A stretch of 30,070 nt of DNA from NCBI GenBank assembly GCA_002412965.1, contig DHWB01000009.1, forward strand, positions 44,641-74,710. The letters run 5' to 3'. Below the pieces are notes generated by a model that saw only the letters and a program-made list of their open reading frames with translations, had not been told where the DNA came from and searched no databases. Every line of letters starts with the position of its first letter. Within the stretch, counting starts at the first letter, position 1. The stretch is from Desulfomicrobium sp. UBA5193. GTDB lineage: Bacteria; Desulfobacterota; Desulfovibrionia; Desulfovibrionales; Desulfomicrobiaceae. Both the position numbers and the translations under genes were made by a program. This document shows, in pieces, positions 22,818 to 28,741 of the stretch.

Positions 22818-23501
22818 ATGCCCTACGACCCCAGGATTCATCATCGTCGGTCCATCAGGCTGCAAAATTATGATTATTCTCAACCTGGCGCATATTTTGT
22901 GACCATTTGCGTGCAGGACCGGGCGTGTCTGTTCGGTGATGTGGTGGATGGGGAAATGCGATTGAACGATGTGGGGGTAATGGTTCAAACGGTTTGGGAT
23001 GAAATACCGGCCAATTATCCTGGCGTTGATATTGATGCCTTTGTCATAATGCCAAACCATTTTCACGGAATCGTCGTTATCGTAGGGGCAGGCCCCCGTG
23101 CCTGCCCCATTCCTGGTCTCGGTGCCTGTCCAATGTCAGAATGTGCAGAAGACGCAAAATGGACACAGGAAGAAGGGCGGCCACGGGGGGCCGCCCCTAC
23201 GGGGGAATTGTCATTGGCGGATGTGGTGCATCGGTTCAAAACCATGACCACCAAACGATACGTCGATGGTGTCCGGCACCATGGGTGGCAATCGTTTCCC
23301 GGCCGGTTATGGCAGCGCAATTATTGGGAACACATTGTCCCCGACGAATCGGAATTGAATCGTATCCGGGAATACATCGCCAATAATCCCGGCCAATGGG
23401 AAATGGACCGATTGTATCCGGGTCTGGGATTGCGCGAAACGCCGGTAATATATGGGGGTGGCGATCCGCGTTGCGCGGATGATGCGGATTGGATGGTGTG
23501 A
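22818..23501 (+). CDS. REP-associated tyrosine transposase (RAYT, IS200/IS605-like Y1 family)
   Basis: A single-strand-specific HUH transposase thought to move or maintain REP sequences. The 227-residue protein begins MPYDPRIHHRRSIRL and has GAYFVTICVQDR, the metal-binding His81-Phe-His83 in VIMPNHFHGIVV, and LWQRNYWEHIVPDESELNRIREYIANNP (in the 165-191 region), where Tyr169 is the candidate nucleophile; most relatives have Tyr-Tyr where this has Tyr-Trp. Residues about 88-129 (GAGPRACP ... GRPRGAAPTG) are a loop encoded by two REP copies and the DNA between them. The reading frame stays open through them. AGGAGG precedes the ATG. No terminal repeats of an insertion sequence were seen; the gene is fixed among its REPs. 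Confidence 0.92.
   Translation: MPYDPRIHHRRSIRLQNYDYSQPGAYFVTICVQDRACLFGDVVDGEMRLNDVGVMVQTVWDEIPANYPGVDIDAFVIMPNHFHGIVVIVGAGPRACPIPGLGACPMSECAEDAKWTQEEGRPRGAAPTGELSLADVVHRFKTMTTKRYVDGVRHHGWQSFPGRLWQRNYWEHIVPDESELNRIREYIANNPGQWEMDRLYPGLGLRETPVIYGGGDPRCADDADWMV
23082..23108 (+). repeat. REP element inside the transposase gene, plus orientation
   Basis: The same sequence as the REP at 22551 (GTAG, then GGGCAGGC-CCCCGT-GCCTGCCC), here in the coding region where it encodes GAGPRACP. It pairs with the inverse copy at 23175-23200 to form a REPIN-like doublet. Confidence 0.85.
23175..23200 (-). repeat. REP element inside the transposase gene, GGC subtype, minus orientation
   Basis: GGGCGGCC-ACGGGG-GGCCGCCC followed by CTAC; on the minus strand the GTAG head comes first. 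The stem differs from the AGG/CCT copies by compensating changes on both arms. It encodes GRPRGAAPT. Confidence 0.85.
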
Positions 23502-23518
23502 TGCGCGGATCATCCGCG
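23474..23518. repeat. Inverted repeat across the transposase stop codon
   Basis: CGCGGATGAT (23474-23483) is the exact reverse complement of ATCATCCGCG (23509-23518). The right part is also a self-contained palindrome, CGCGGAT-C-ATCCGCG (23504-23518). The TGA stop (23499-23501) lies in the loop. No T run follows, so an intrinsic terminator is not indicated. Confidence 0.55.
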
Positions 23519-23544
23519 ATGTGTGATCATGATGGCCAAATGGC

Positions 23545-23570
23545 GTAGGGGCAGGCCCCCGTGCCTGCCC
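23545..23570 (+). repeat. REP element downstream of the transposase, plus orientation
   Basis: The third copy of the AGG/CCT subtype, with GTAG head and the same 8-bp stem and CCCCGT loop. A partial second right arm (GCCCCCGTGCCTGCCC, 23579-23594) follows after 8 bp. Confidence 0.85.
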
Positions 23571-23630
23571 GATTTTATGCCCCCGTGCCTGCCCATTTTT
23601 TGGCCCCGTTCCAGCTCGATTTCGGGACGT

Positions 23631-23756
23631 GGGATGCAGGGTGGACAAGGGATGCAGGGTGGACAAGGGGGGCAGGGTGGACACGGGGGGCAGGGCGGCC
23701 ACGGGGGGCAGGGCGGCCACGGGGGGCAGGGCGGCCACGGGGGGCAGGGCGGCCAC
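23631..23756 (+). repeat. 18-bp tandem repeat array (seven units) grown from a REP arm
   Basis: Seven contiguous 18-bp units. Units 1-2 are GGGATGCAGGGTGGACAA, unit 3 is GGGGGGCAGGGTGGACAC, and units 4-7 are GGGGGGCAGGGCGGCCAC, identical to each other. The last 10 bases of the final unit are the left stem of the REP at 23747-23772. The gradient from diverged to identical units suggests expansion outward from that REP. No coding is supported in any frame. Confidence 0.9.
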
Positions 23757-23772
23757 GGGGGGCCGCCCCTAC
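23747..23772 (-). repeat. REP element at the 3' end of trpA, minus orientation
   Basis: GGGCGGCC-ACGGGG-GGCCGCCC followed by CTAC, the same sequence as 23175-23200. It ends 7 bp outside the trpA stop codon, so the trp mRNA would carry this hairpin, and the array after it, at its 3' end. This could protect the message or slow polymerase (inference). Confidence 0.85.
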
Positions 23773-23779
23773 GGTGTGT

Positions 23780-24550
23780 TTATCTGTCACACGCCGTCAA
23801 AAATTCATCCACGGCCTCCAGGCCCCGTGCGTCCATCAGGTTGATGATGTGGCTGCCGATCACGGCTACGTCGGCCAGACCATCCAGCATGCGGACGTGG
23901 TCTGGGCTTGATATGCCGAAACCGGCGGCGATAGGCAGGCCGGCTTTTTTCTTCAGGCCCCGGACATAATCCACGCCGGCCTGATCGAGGCTGGCTCCGG
24001 CTCCGGTGATGCCGACTTTGAGCGTCGTGTACAAGAGGCCTGAGGCGCGGCTCAGGATGGCGTCCAGGCGCGGGCCCTCCGTGTCCGGGGAAATGACCAT
24101 GACCGGGTGCAGTCCATGTCCGCGGGCGGCCCCGGCGTAGTCGCCATCTGCCTCGTCCCAGGACAGGTCGGGCAGAATCAGGCCGCTGGCCCCGCTCTGC
24201 CTGGCCTTGGCCATGAACGTTTCCAGCCCCAAGGCAAACGGGATGTTGGCGTAGGTCATGAACATGAAGGCCACCTCCGGCAGTTCCCTGGACAGCGCCG
24301 CGCACAGCTCGAAGCAGTGACGGGGCGTGACGCCCTGATCAAGGGCGGCCTGGTTGGCGCGCATGATGGTCGGGCCATCGGCCAGGGGATCGGTGAAGGG
24401 GATCTGGATTTCAATGAGTTTCACCCCCCGCTTGGCCATGAGCCGGATGAGATCGGCGTTCACGTCCAGATTCGGGTACCCGGCCACCACATGGGTCATG
24501 AGCTGGATGCCTGCCGCGCTTGCCAGCGCCCGGTCGATATTATTTTCCAT
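23780..24550 (-). CDS. trpA: Tryptophan synthase alpha subunit
   Basis: Splits indole-3-glycerol phosphate to indole and glyceraldehyde-3-phosphate, passing indole to TrpB through the tunnel. The 256-residue TIM barrel has the catalytic Glu47 (LIEIQIPF) and Asp58 (DPLADGP), 11 residues apart as in the family. It departs from the usual sequence at several conserved spots: E-I-Q-I-P-F-T-D for E-L-G-x-P-F-S-D, PDLSWDEAD for PDLPxEE, and LKVGITGAGASL for the VTGxR loop. IAAGFGISSP and VIGSHII bind phosphate. It overlaps trpB by 11 bp and is the last gene of the operon. Confidence 0.95.
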   Translation of the reverse strand: MENNIDRALASAAGIQLMTHVVAGYPNLDVNADLIRLMAKRGVKLIEIQIPFTDPLADGPTIMRANQAALDQGVTPRHCFELCAALSRELPEVAFMFMTYANIPFALGLETFMAKARQSGASGLILPDLSWDEADGDYAGAARGHGLHPVMVISPDTEGPRLDAILSRASGLLYTTLKVGITGAGASLDQAGVDYVRGLKKKAGLPIAAGFGISSPDHVRMLDGLADVAVIGSHIINLMDARGLEAVDEFLTACDR

Positions 24551-25778
24551 GTCGCACCTCGTTCTCCAGAAAAGCGATCCAGTTTTCGCGGTCCAGTTCC
24601 ATGGCCGTGATGAAGATGTCCTTGTCGCCGCGTCCGGAGATGTTGACGATCATGATCTCGTCCCTGGGCAGCGTCGGCGCCAGTTCGATGGCCCTGGCCA
24701 CTGCGTGGGAGGATTCGAGCGCCGGGATGATCCCCTCCAGACGCGTCAGGCGCTTGAAGGCATCGAGGGCTTTCACGTCGGTGATGGGCGCGAATTCAAT
24801 GACGTTCTGGTCATGGAGCCAGGCCAGCTCCGGCCCGACCCCGGCATAATCGAGGCCCGCCGAGACCGAATGGGTGTTCTGCAGCTGTCCGCTCTCGTCC
24901 TGCAGAAAATAGCTCTTGTAGCCCTGCACGATGCCGACCTGTGGTTTGCCGCCGAAGCGGGCCGCGTTGTCGCCGATGGCTGGACCGCGTCCGCCGGCTT
25001 CCGCCCCGTGGAAGCGGATGCCCGCGTCCTGCAGAAACGGATGGAAGAGTCCGATGGAGTTGGAGCCGCCGCCAACGCAGGCCACCAGATGATTGGGCAG
25101 CCTGCCCTCGCGTTCCAGGATCTGGGCGCGCGCTTCGCGGCCGATGACGGACTGGAAATCGCGCACGATGACCGGGTAGGGAAAAGGCCCCAGGGCCGAG
25201 CCCAGGATGTAGTGCGTGTCCTTTAAATTCTGGATCCAGTATTTGAGGGTGGCGTTGACCGCGTCCTTCAAGGTTCTGGTGCCGTCGGTGACCGGGATGA
25301 CCTCGGCGCCGAGGAGCTTCATGGCATAGACGTTGGGGTACTGGCGGCGCACGTCCACTTCGCCCATGAAGACCTTGCACTCAAGGCCGAAGCGCGCGGC
25401 CACCGTGGCCGAGGCCAGGCCGTGCTGACCGGCCCCGGTCTCGGCGATGACCTTGGTCTTGCCCAGCCGCTTGGCCAGCAGGGCCTGGCCGAGGGCGTTG
25501 TTGATCTTGTGCGCGCCGGTGTGCGCCAGCCCTTCAAGCTTCAGGTAGATTTTGCAGCCGCCAAGCTCCCGGGTCAGGTTCTCGGCGAAGTAGAGCGGCG
25601 TGGGGCGGCCGCAGTAGTTTTGATACAGGTCCGTCAGTTCTGCTGTGAACTCGGGATCGTCCTTGTATTTTCGGTAGCCCTGCTCCAGCTCTTCCAGGGC
25701 CGGAACAAGCATCTCCGGCACATAGCGGCCGCCGTAAGGGCCGAAATGACGGGGGAGCATGTCGGATATTCTGCTCAT
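24540..25778 (-). CDS. trpB: Tryptophan synthase beta subunit
   Basis: PLP enzyme that joins indole and serine to make tryptophan. The 412-residue protein shows FGPYGGRYVPE, the PLP Lys91 in HTGAHKINNALGQ, ETGAGQHG with the catalytic Glu, the phosphate loop GGGSNSIG, HSVSAGLDYAGVGPE and NISGRGDKD. The segment just before the lysine reads LEGLAHTG, whereas most TrpB have REDLxHxG; the Asp-to-Gly change is next to the active site. The ATG (GAGGAAAACC upstream) overlaps trpF by 4 bp. It is TrpB1-like by length and motifs. Confidence 0.97.
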   Translation of the reverse strand: MSRISDMLPRHFGPYGGRYVPEMLVPALEELEQGYRKYKDDPEFTAELTDLYQNYCGRPTPLYFAENLTRELGGCKIYLKLEGLAHTGAHKINNALGQALLAKRLGKTKVIAETGAGQHGLASATVAARFGLECKVFMGEVDVRRQYPNVYAMKLLGAEVIPVTDGTRTLKDAVNATLKYWIQNLKDTHYILGSALGPFPYPVIVRDFQSVIGREARAQILEREGRLPNHLVACVGGGSNSIGLFHPFLQDAGIRFHGAEAGGRGPAIGDNAARFGGKPQVGIVQGYKSYFLQDESGQLQNTHSVSAGLDYAGVGPELAWLHDQNVIEFAPITDVKALDAFKRLTRLEGIIPALESSHAVARAIELAPTLPRDEIMIVNISGRGDKDIFITAMELDRENWIAFLENEVRHGK

Positions 25779-26389
25779 GGTTTTCCTCGCAGTATGTTGA
25801 AGGCGCGGCGTATTTTCTCATGATCCTTGGTTCCGGGCGTGCTTTCCACCCCGGAGTTGAGGTCGAAGCCGCTCGCGCCGTTGAATTTCATGGCCGTCAG
25901 GTTGTGCGGCCCGAGGCCCCCGGCCAGATACCAGGGATGGGGGCATTTGAGCCGTTGCAGATCGGTGGCATTGAGGCTTTTGCCGTGCCCGCCGCCGCTG
26001 GTCCCGCTGTCGAGCAGAATGGCCCGGCAGACCGGGGCGAAAAGGAGCATGTCCGCGAGCAGGAACTCCGTGGTCGCATAACGCTGGGGCCACATGGTCT
26101 TGATGACCCGCTCGGATCCGAGGTCCCGGCACTGCTCCACGGTGTGCCCGCCGTGGAGCTGCAGCAGATCAAGGCTTGCCGTGGCGGCGATGGCGCTGAT
26201 TTCCGCCACGCCCTGACGCACGAAGACGCCGGTCTTGAGGGCACGGCCGGGTTTTTGGGTGGTGACCCATTCCGGCGCGACGTTTCTGGGGCTTTCGGGA
26301 TGAAAGATGAAGCCCAGGAGGTCGATGCCGAAGGCGTCGCAGAATTCGACGTCCTCGGCTCTGGTCATGCCGCAAACCTTGATGATCAT
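25775..26389 (-). CDS. trpF: Phosphoribosylanthranilate isomerase
   Basis: Converts phosphoribosylanthranilate to the carboxyphenylamino-deoxyribulose intermediate. The 204-residue barrel has the general base Cys6 (IIKVCGMTR) and general acid Asp127 (AILLDSGTSGGGHGK), with LLGFIFHPESPRNV, LLQLHGG, WYLAGGLGPHN and FDLNSGVESTPGTKD, the last being the phosphate-binding end. GGAGGGAG precedes the ATG. It overlaps trpC upstream by 4 bp (ATGA) and trpB downstream by 4 bp, so the three are translationally coupled. TrpC and TrpF are separate proteins here, not fused as in enterobacteria. Confidence 0.96.
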   Translation of the reverse strand: MIIKVCGMTRAEDVEFCDAFGIDLLGFIFHPESPRNVAPEWVTTQKPGRALKTGVFVRQGVAEISAIAATASLDLLQLHGGHTVEQCRDLGSERVIKTMWPQRYATTEFLLADMLLFAPVCRAILLDSGTSGGGHGKSLNATDLQRLKCPHPWYLAGGLGPHNLTAMKFNGASGFDLNSGVESTPGTKDHEKIRRAFNILRGKP

Positions 26390-27159
26390 GATCTCCCTCC
26401 GGTAAGCGCGGCCAGGCCCTGGCCGGGATCGCCGTGCTGCATGAGCGCCGTACCGATGAGGAGCGCGTCCAGGCCGGCGTTTTTGAGTTCCCGCACCTGC
26501 TCGAAGGTTGCGATGCCGCTGGCCCCGATCCAGATTTCACCTTCCTCCTTGCGCCGCACCATGTCCAGGCAGCGGCCAAGGTCTGTGGTCAGCGTGTCCA
26601 GGTCGCGATTGTTGACCTGGATGATGGTGCTCCCGATTTCCTTGGCCCGGTCCAGATCGCGTTCGTCGAAGACCTCCACCACCGGCTCAAGGCCATGCGT
26701 CAGGCACAGGGCATGCATCATGGCCAGGTCGCTTATATCCTTGAACATGCGCACGATGAGCAGGATCGCCGAGGCCGGGGTGGCCGTGGTCGCCTCCACC
26801 TGCAGCGGGTGGATGATGAAGTCCTTGCGCAAGAGCGGCAGGCCAAGGCCGGCGACCTCGGCCAGAAAGGAGAGGTCGCCCTTGAAATAGCGGCTCTCGG
26901 TCAGGATGGACAGTGCGCAGGCCCCGGCCCCTGCGTACCCGGCACAGGCTTCGGCGGGCGTGACGCTTAAGTTTATGTCGCCTTTGGACGGGGAGGCGCG
27001 CTTGTACTCGGCGATGATGCCCGATGATCCGGACCGGGTCAGAGCCGCGCCGAAACCCGGACGGGGGCGGCCCCAAGGCGTGTGCACATGCCCGGCGTCG
27101 CGCAGGCGCTGGAGTTCCCGGACTTCCGCTTCCTTGGCCAGGCGGAATTTCTCAAGCAT
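26386..27159 (-). CDS. trpC: Indole-3-glycerol phosphate synthase
   Basis: Closes the indole ring from the TrpF product. The 257-residue protein carries IIAEYKRASPSKGDI with the catalytic Lys, YAGAGACALSILTESRYFKGD, LLRKDFIIHPLQV, LEPVVEVFDERDL, VNNRDLDTL with the conserved Asn-Arg and the phosphate site IGASGIAT. The barrel strand usually reading ARxxGADAILLI is altered here to TATPASAILLI. The ATG at 27159 is chosen over one at 27177 because it leaves an 8-bp overlap with trpD (CATGCTTGA) and matches the family start (LEKFRLAKEAEV). Confidence 0.95.
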   Translation of the reverse strand: MLEKFRLAKEAEVRELQRLRDAGHVHTPWGRPRPGFGAALTRSGSSGIIAEYKRASPSKGDINLSVTPAEACAGYAGAGACALSILTESRYFKGDLSFLAEVAGLGLPLLRKDFIIHPLQVEATTATPASAILLIVRMFKDISDLAMMHALCLTHGLEPVVEVFDERDLDRAKEIGSTIIQVNNRDLDTLTTDLGRCLDMVRRKEEGEIWIGASGIATFEQVRELKNAGLDALLIGTALMQHGDPGQGLAALTGGRS

Positions 27160-28153
27160 GACACACCCCGTGGACAAGCCCCTGTTCCACCTTGGCCTGC
27201 GCCATTTCCATGGCCAGTTCCAGGGGCAGATTGTCCTCCAGCAGGTAGATGGCCACTCCGAGGTTGAGGGTGACCATGTCCTGCAGGGATTTGGGGCCTT
27301 TTCCCGTCAGGACCTGACGTTGCAGCTTGAGCGCCTCTTCCTTGCTGTCGCAGGCCAGAGCCCTCGGCACGCAGGTCGAGAGGCCGAAATCCGCCGGATC
27401 GATGATTGCTTCGCGGATCACGCCGTGTTCGATGAATATGACCTTTCCGGGGCCGCACGGGGTCAGCTCGTCGAAGCCGCCCGCGCCGTGGACGATGGCC
27501 GCGCGCTCAAGGCCCTTTCTGGCCGCCAGGACCTGGGCGATCATGGGCGCGAAGCGAAAATCCGGCACGCCGAGGATCTGGTGCGTGGGCAGGGCCGGGT
27601 TCAAGAGCGGACCCATGAGGTTGAAGATGGTGCGCACGCCGAGCTGCTGGCGCACCGGCCCCACGTGCCTGAAAGCCGGGTGGAAATGCGGGGCGAAGAG
27701 GAAGACGAAGTTGTGCCGCGCCAGTTCCGCCCGCGCCTCCTCGGGCTCCGTGACCAGGGGGTAGCCGAGGTCTTCGACCACGTCGGCGCTGCCGCATTTG
27801 CTCGATACGGCGCGGTTGCCGTGCTTGACGACCTGGTAACCCATGTCGGCCAGGAAGAAGGACACGGCCGTGGAGCAGTTGAAGCTGTGCTGGCCGTCGC
27901 CGCCCGTGCCGCAGGTGTCGATGCGCTTGCCCGAGAGGCCGGGGATGAGCCTGGCCTGACCCAGGGCCGCGTCCACGGCGGCCGAGAGCTCGGCGGCGGT
28001 TTCGCCCTTGGCCCGCAGGCCCATCAGAAAGGCTCCGGCCTGCACCGGGGAGACTTCGCCGGTCAGCAGGAGGTCGAAGGCTTCCTTGGCCTGGGGAGCG
28101 GAGAGGTCCGCGCCCGTGGTCAGATGTTCAAGGATATGGCTGATGGTGTTCAT
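27152..28153 (-). CDS. trpD: Anthranilate phosphoribosyltransferase
   Basis: Joins anthranilate with PRPP. The 333-residue protein has the helical N-domain (LSAPQAKEAFDLLLTGEVSPVQAGAFLMGLR in the family pattern) and the PRPP loop DTCGTGGDGQHSFNCST, then KHGNRAVSSKCGSADVVEDLGY, IFNLMGPLLNP, and AIVHGAGGFDELTPCG with the metal-binding Asp-Glu. It starts 3 bp after the trpG stop. TrpG is a separate gene here, unlike the trpGD fusion of E. coli. The expected length and every motif are present. Confidence 0.97.
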   Translation of the reverse strand: MNTISHILEHLTTGADLSAPQAKEAFDLLLTGEVSPVQAGAFLMGLRAKGETAAELSAAVDAALGQARLIPGLSGKRIDTCGTGGDGQHSFNCSTAVSFFLADMGYQVVKHGNRAVSSKCGSADVVEDLGYPLVTEPEEARAELARHNFVFLFAPHFHPAFRHVGPVRQQLGVRTIFNLMGPLLNPALPTHQILGVPDFRFAPMIAQVLAARKGLERAAIVHGAGGFDELTPCGPGKVIFIEHGVIREAIIDPADFGLSTCVPRALACDSKEEALKLQRQVLTGKGPKSLQDMVTLNLGVAIYLLEDNLPLELAMEMAQAKVEQGLVHGVCHA

Positions 28154-28156
28154 GGC

Positions 28157-28741
28157 TTACTCCGTGGTGTCGCACATGCTGAGGAAGTTTTTGAGAAGTT
28201 TTGGGCCGTCCGGCGTGAGCACGGATTCGGGGTGGAACTGCACGCCGACCCACGGTCGGTCCTTGAAGGCCAGGGCCATGACCTCGCCTCGCTCCGTGCG
28301 GGCGGTGACGGCGAAGGGGAGATCGGTGCGTCCTTCCTCATGCACGGCCAGGGAATGGTAGCGGCCGATCTGCATGGGGTTTGGCAGCCCGTCAAAAAGG
28401 CCGGTCCCGTCGTGACGGATGTCTGAAGTCTTGCCATGCATGATGCGTTTCGCCGAACCCACGGTCACGCCGCTGTGGTGGGCCAGGGTCTGGTGCCCGA
28501 GGCAGACGCCAAGGACCGGCATGGCCCTCGGCACCAGATCCAGAAACTGCAGGCACAGTCCGGTGTTGCGCGGGTGGCTGGGGCCGGGGGAAATGATCAC
28601 GCCGTGCAGGCGCGGGTCCGTGGCCAGGTTCAGGATTTCCGGCTCGTTGTTACGAAGCACCAAGGGGTTTGCGCCCAAAGATTGGAAAACCTGAACCAGG
28701 TTGAAAGTAAACGAGTCAAAGTTGTCGATCAGTAAAATCAT
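28157..28741 (-). CDS. trpG: Anthranilate synthase glutamine amidotransferase subunit
   Basis: Supplies ammonia from glutamine to TrpE. The 194-residue class I amidotransferase has LIDNFDSFTFNLVQ, the oxyanion segment IISPGPSHPRNTG, the nucleophile Cys80 in GVCLGHQTLAHHSG, the GRYHSLAV segment and the His-Glu pair in VGVQFHPESVLTPDG. It is of the TrpG/PabA type; in some bacteria one protein serves both tryptophan and folate synthesis. Its start overlaps trpE by 26 bp, and it is followed after 3 bp by trpD. Confidence 0.96.
   Translation of the reverse strand: MILLIDNFDSFTFNLVQVFQSLGANPLVLRNNEPEILNLATDPRLHGVIISPGPSHPRNTGLCLQFLDLVPRAMPVLGVCLGHQTLAHHSGVTVGSAKRIMHGKTSDIRHDGTGLFDGLPNPMQIGRYHSLAVHEEGRTDLPFAVTARTERGEVMALAFKDRPWVGVQFHPESVLTPDGPKLLKNFLSMCDTTE

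Noticed and set aside
23631..23772. Possible CRISPR array or Gly/Arg-rich repeat protein
   Set aside because: Units are contiguous with no unique spacers, and the open frames are low-complexity by-products of a GC-rich tandem repeat without ribosome sites.
22381..23780. Complete insertion sequence around the RAYT gene
   Set aside because: No left and right end pair or target duplication was seen. The surrounding repeats are REPs, and RAYT genes are normally single-copy and not self-mobile units.
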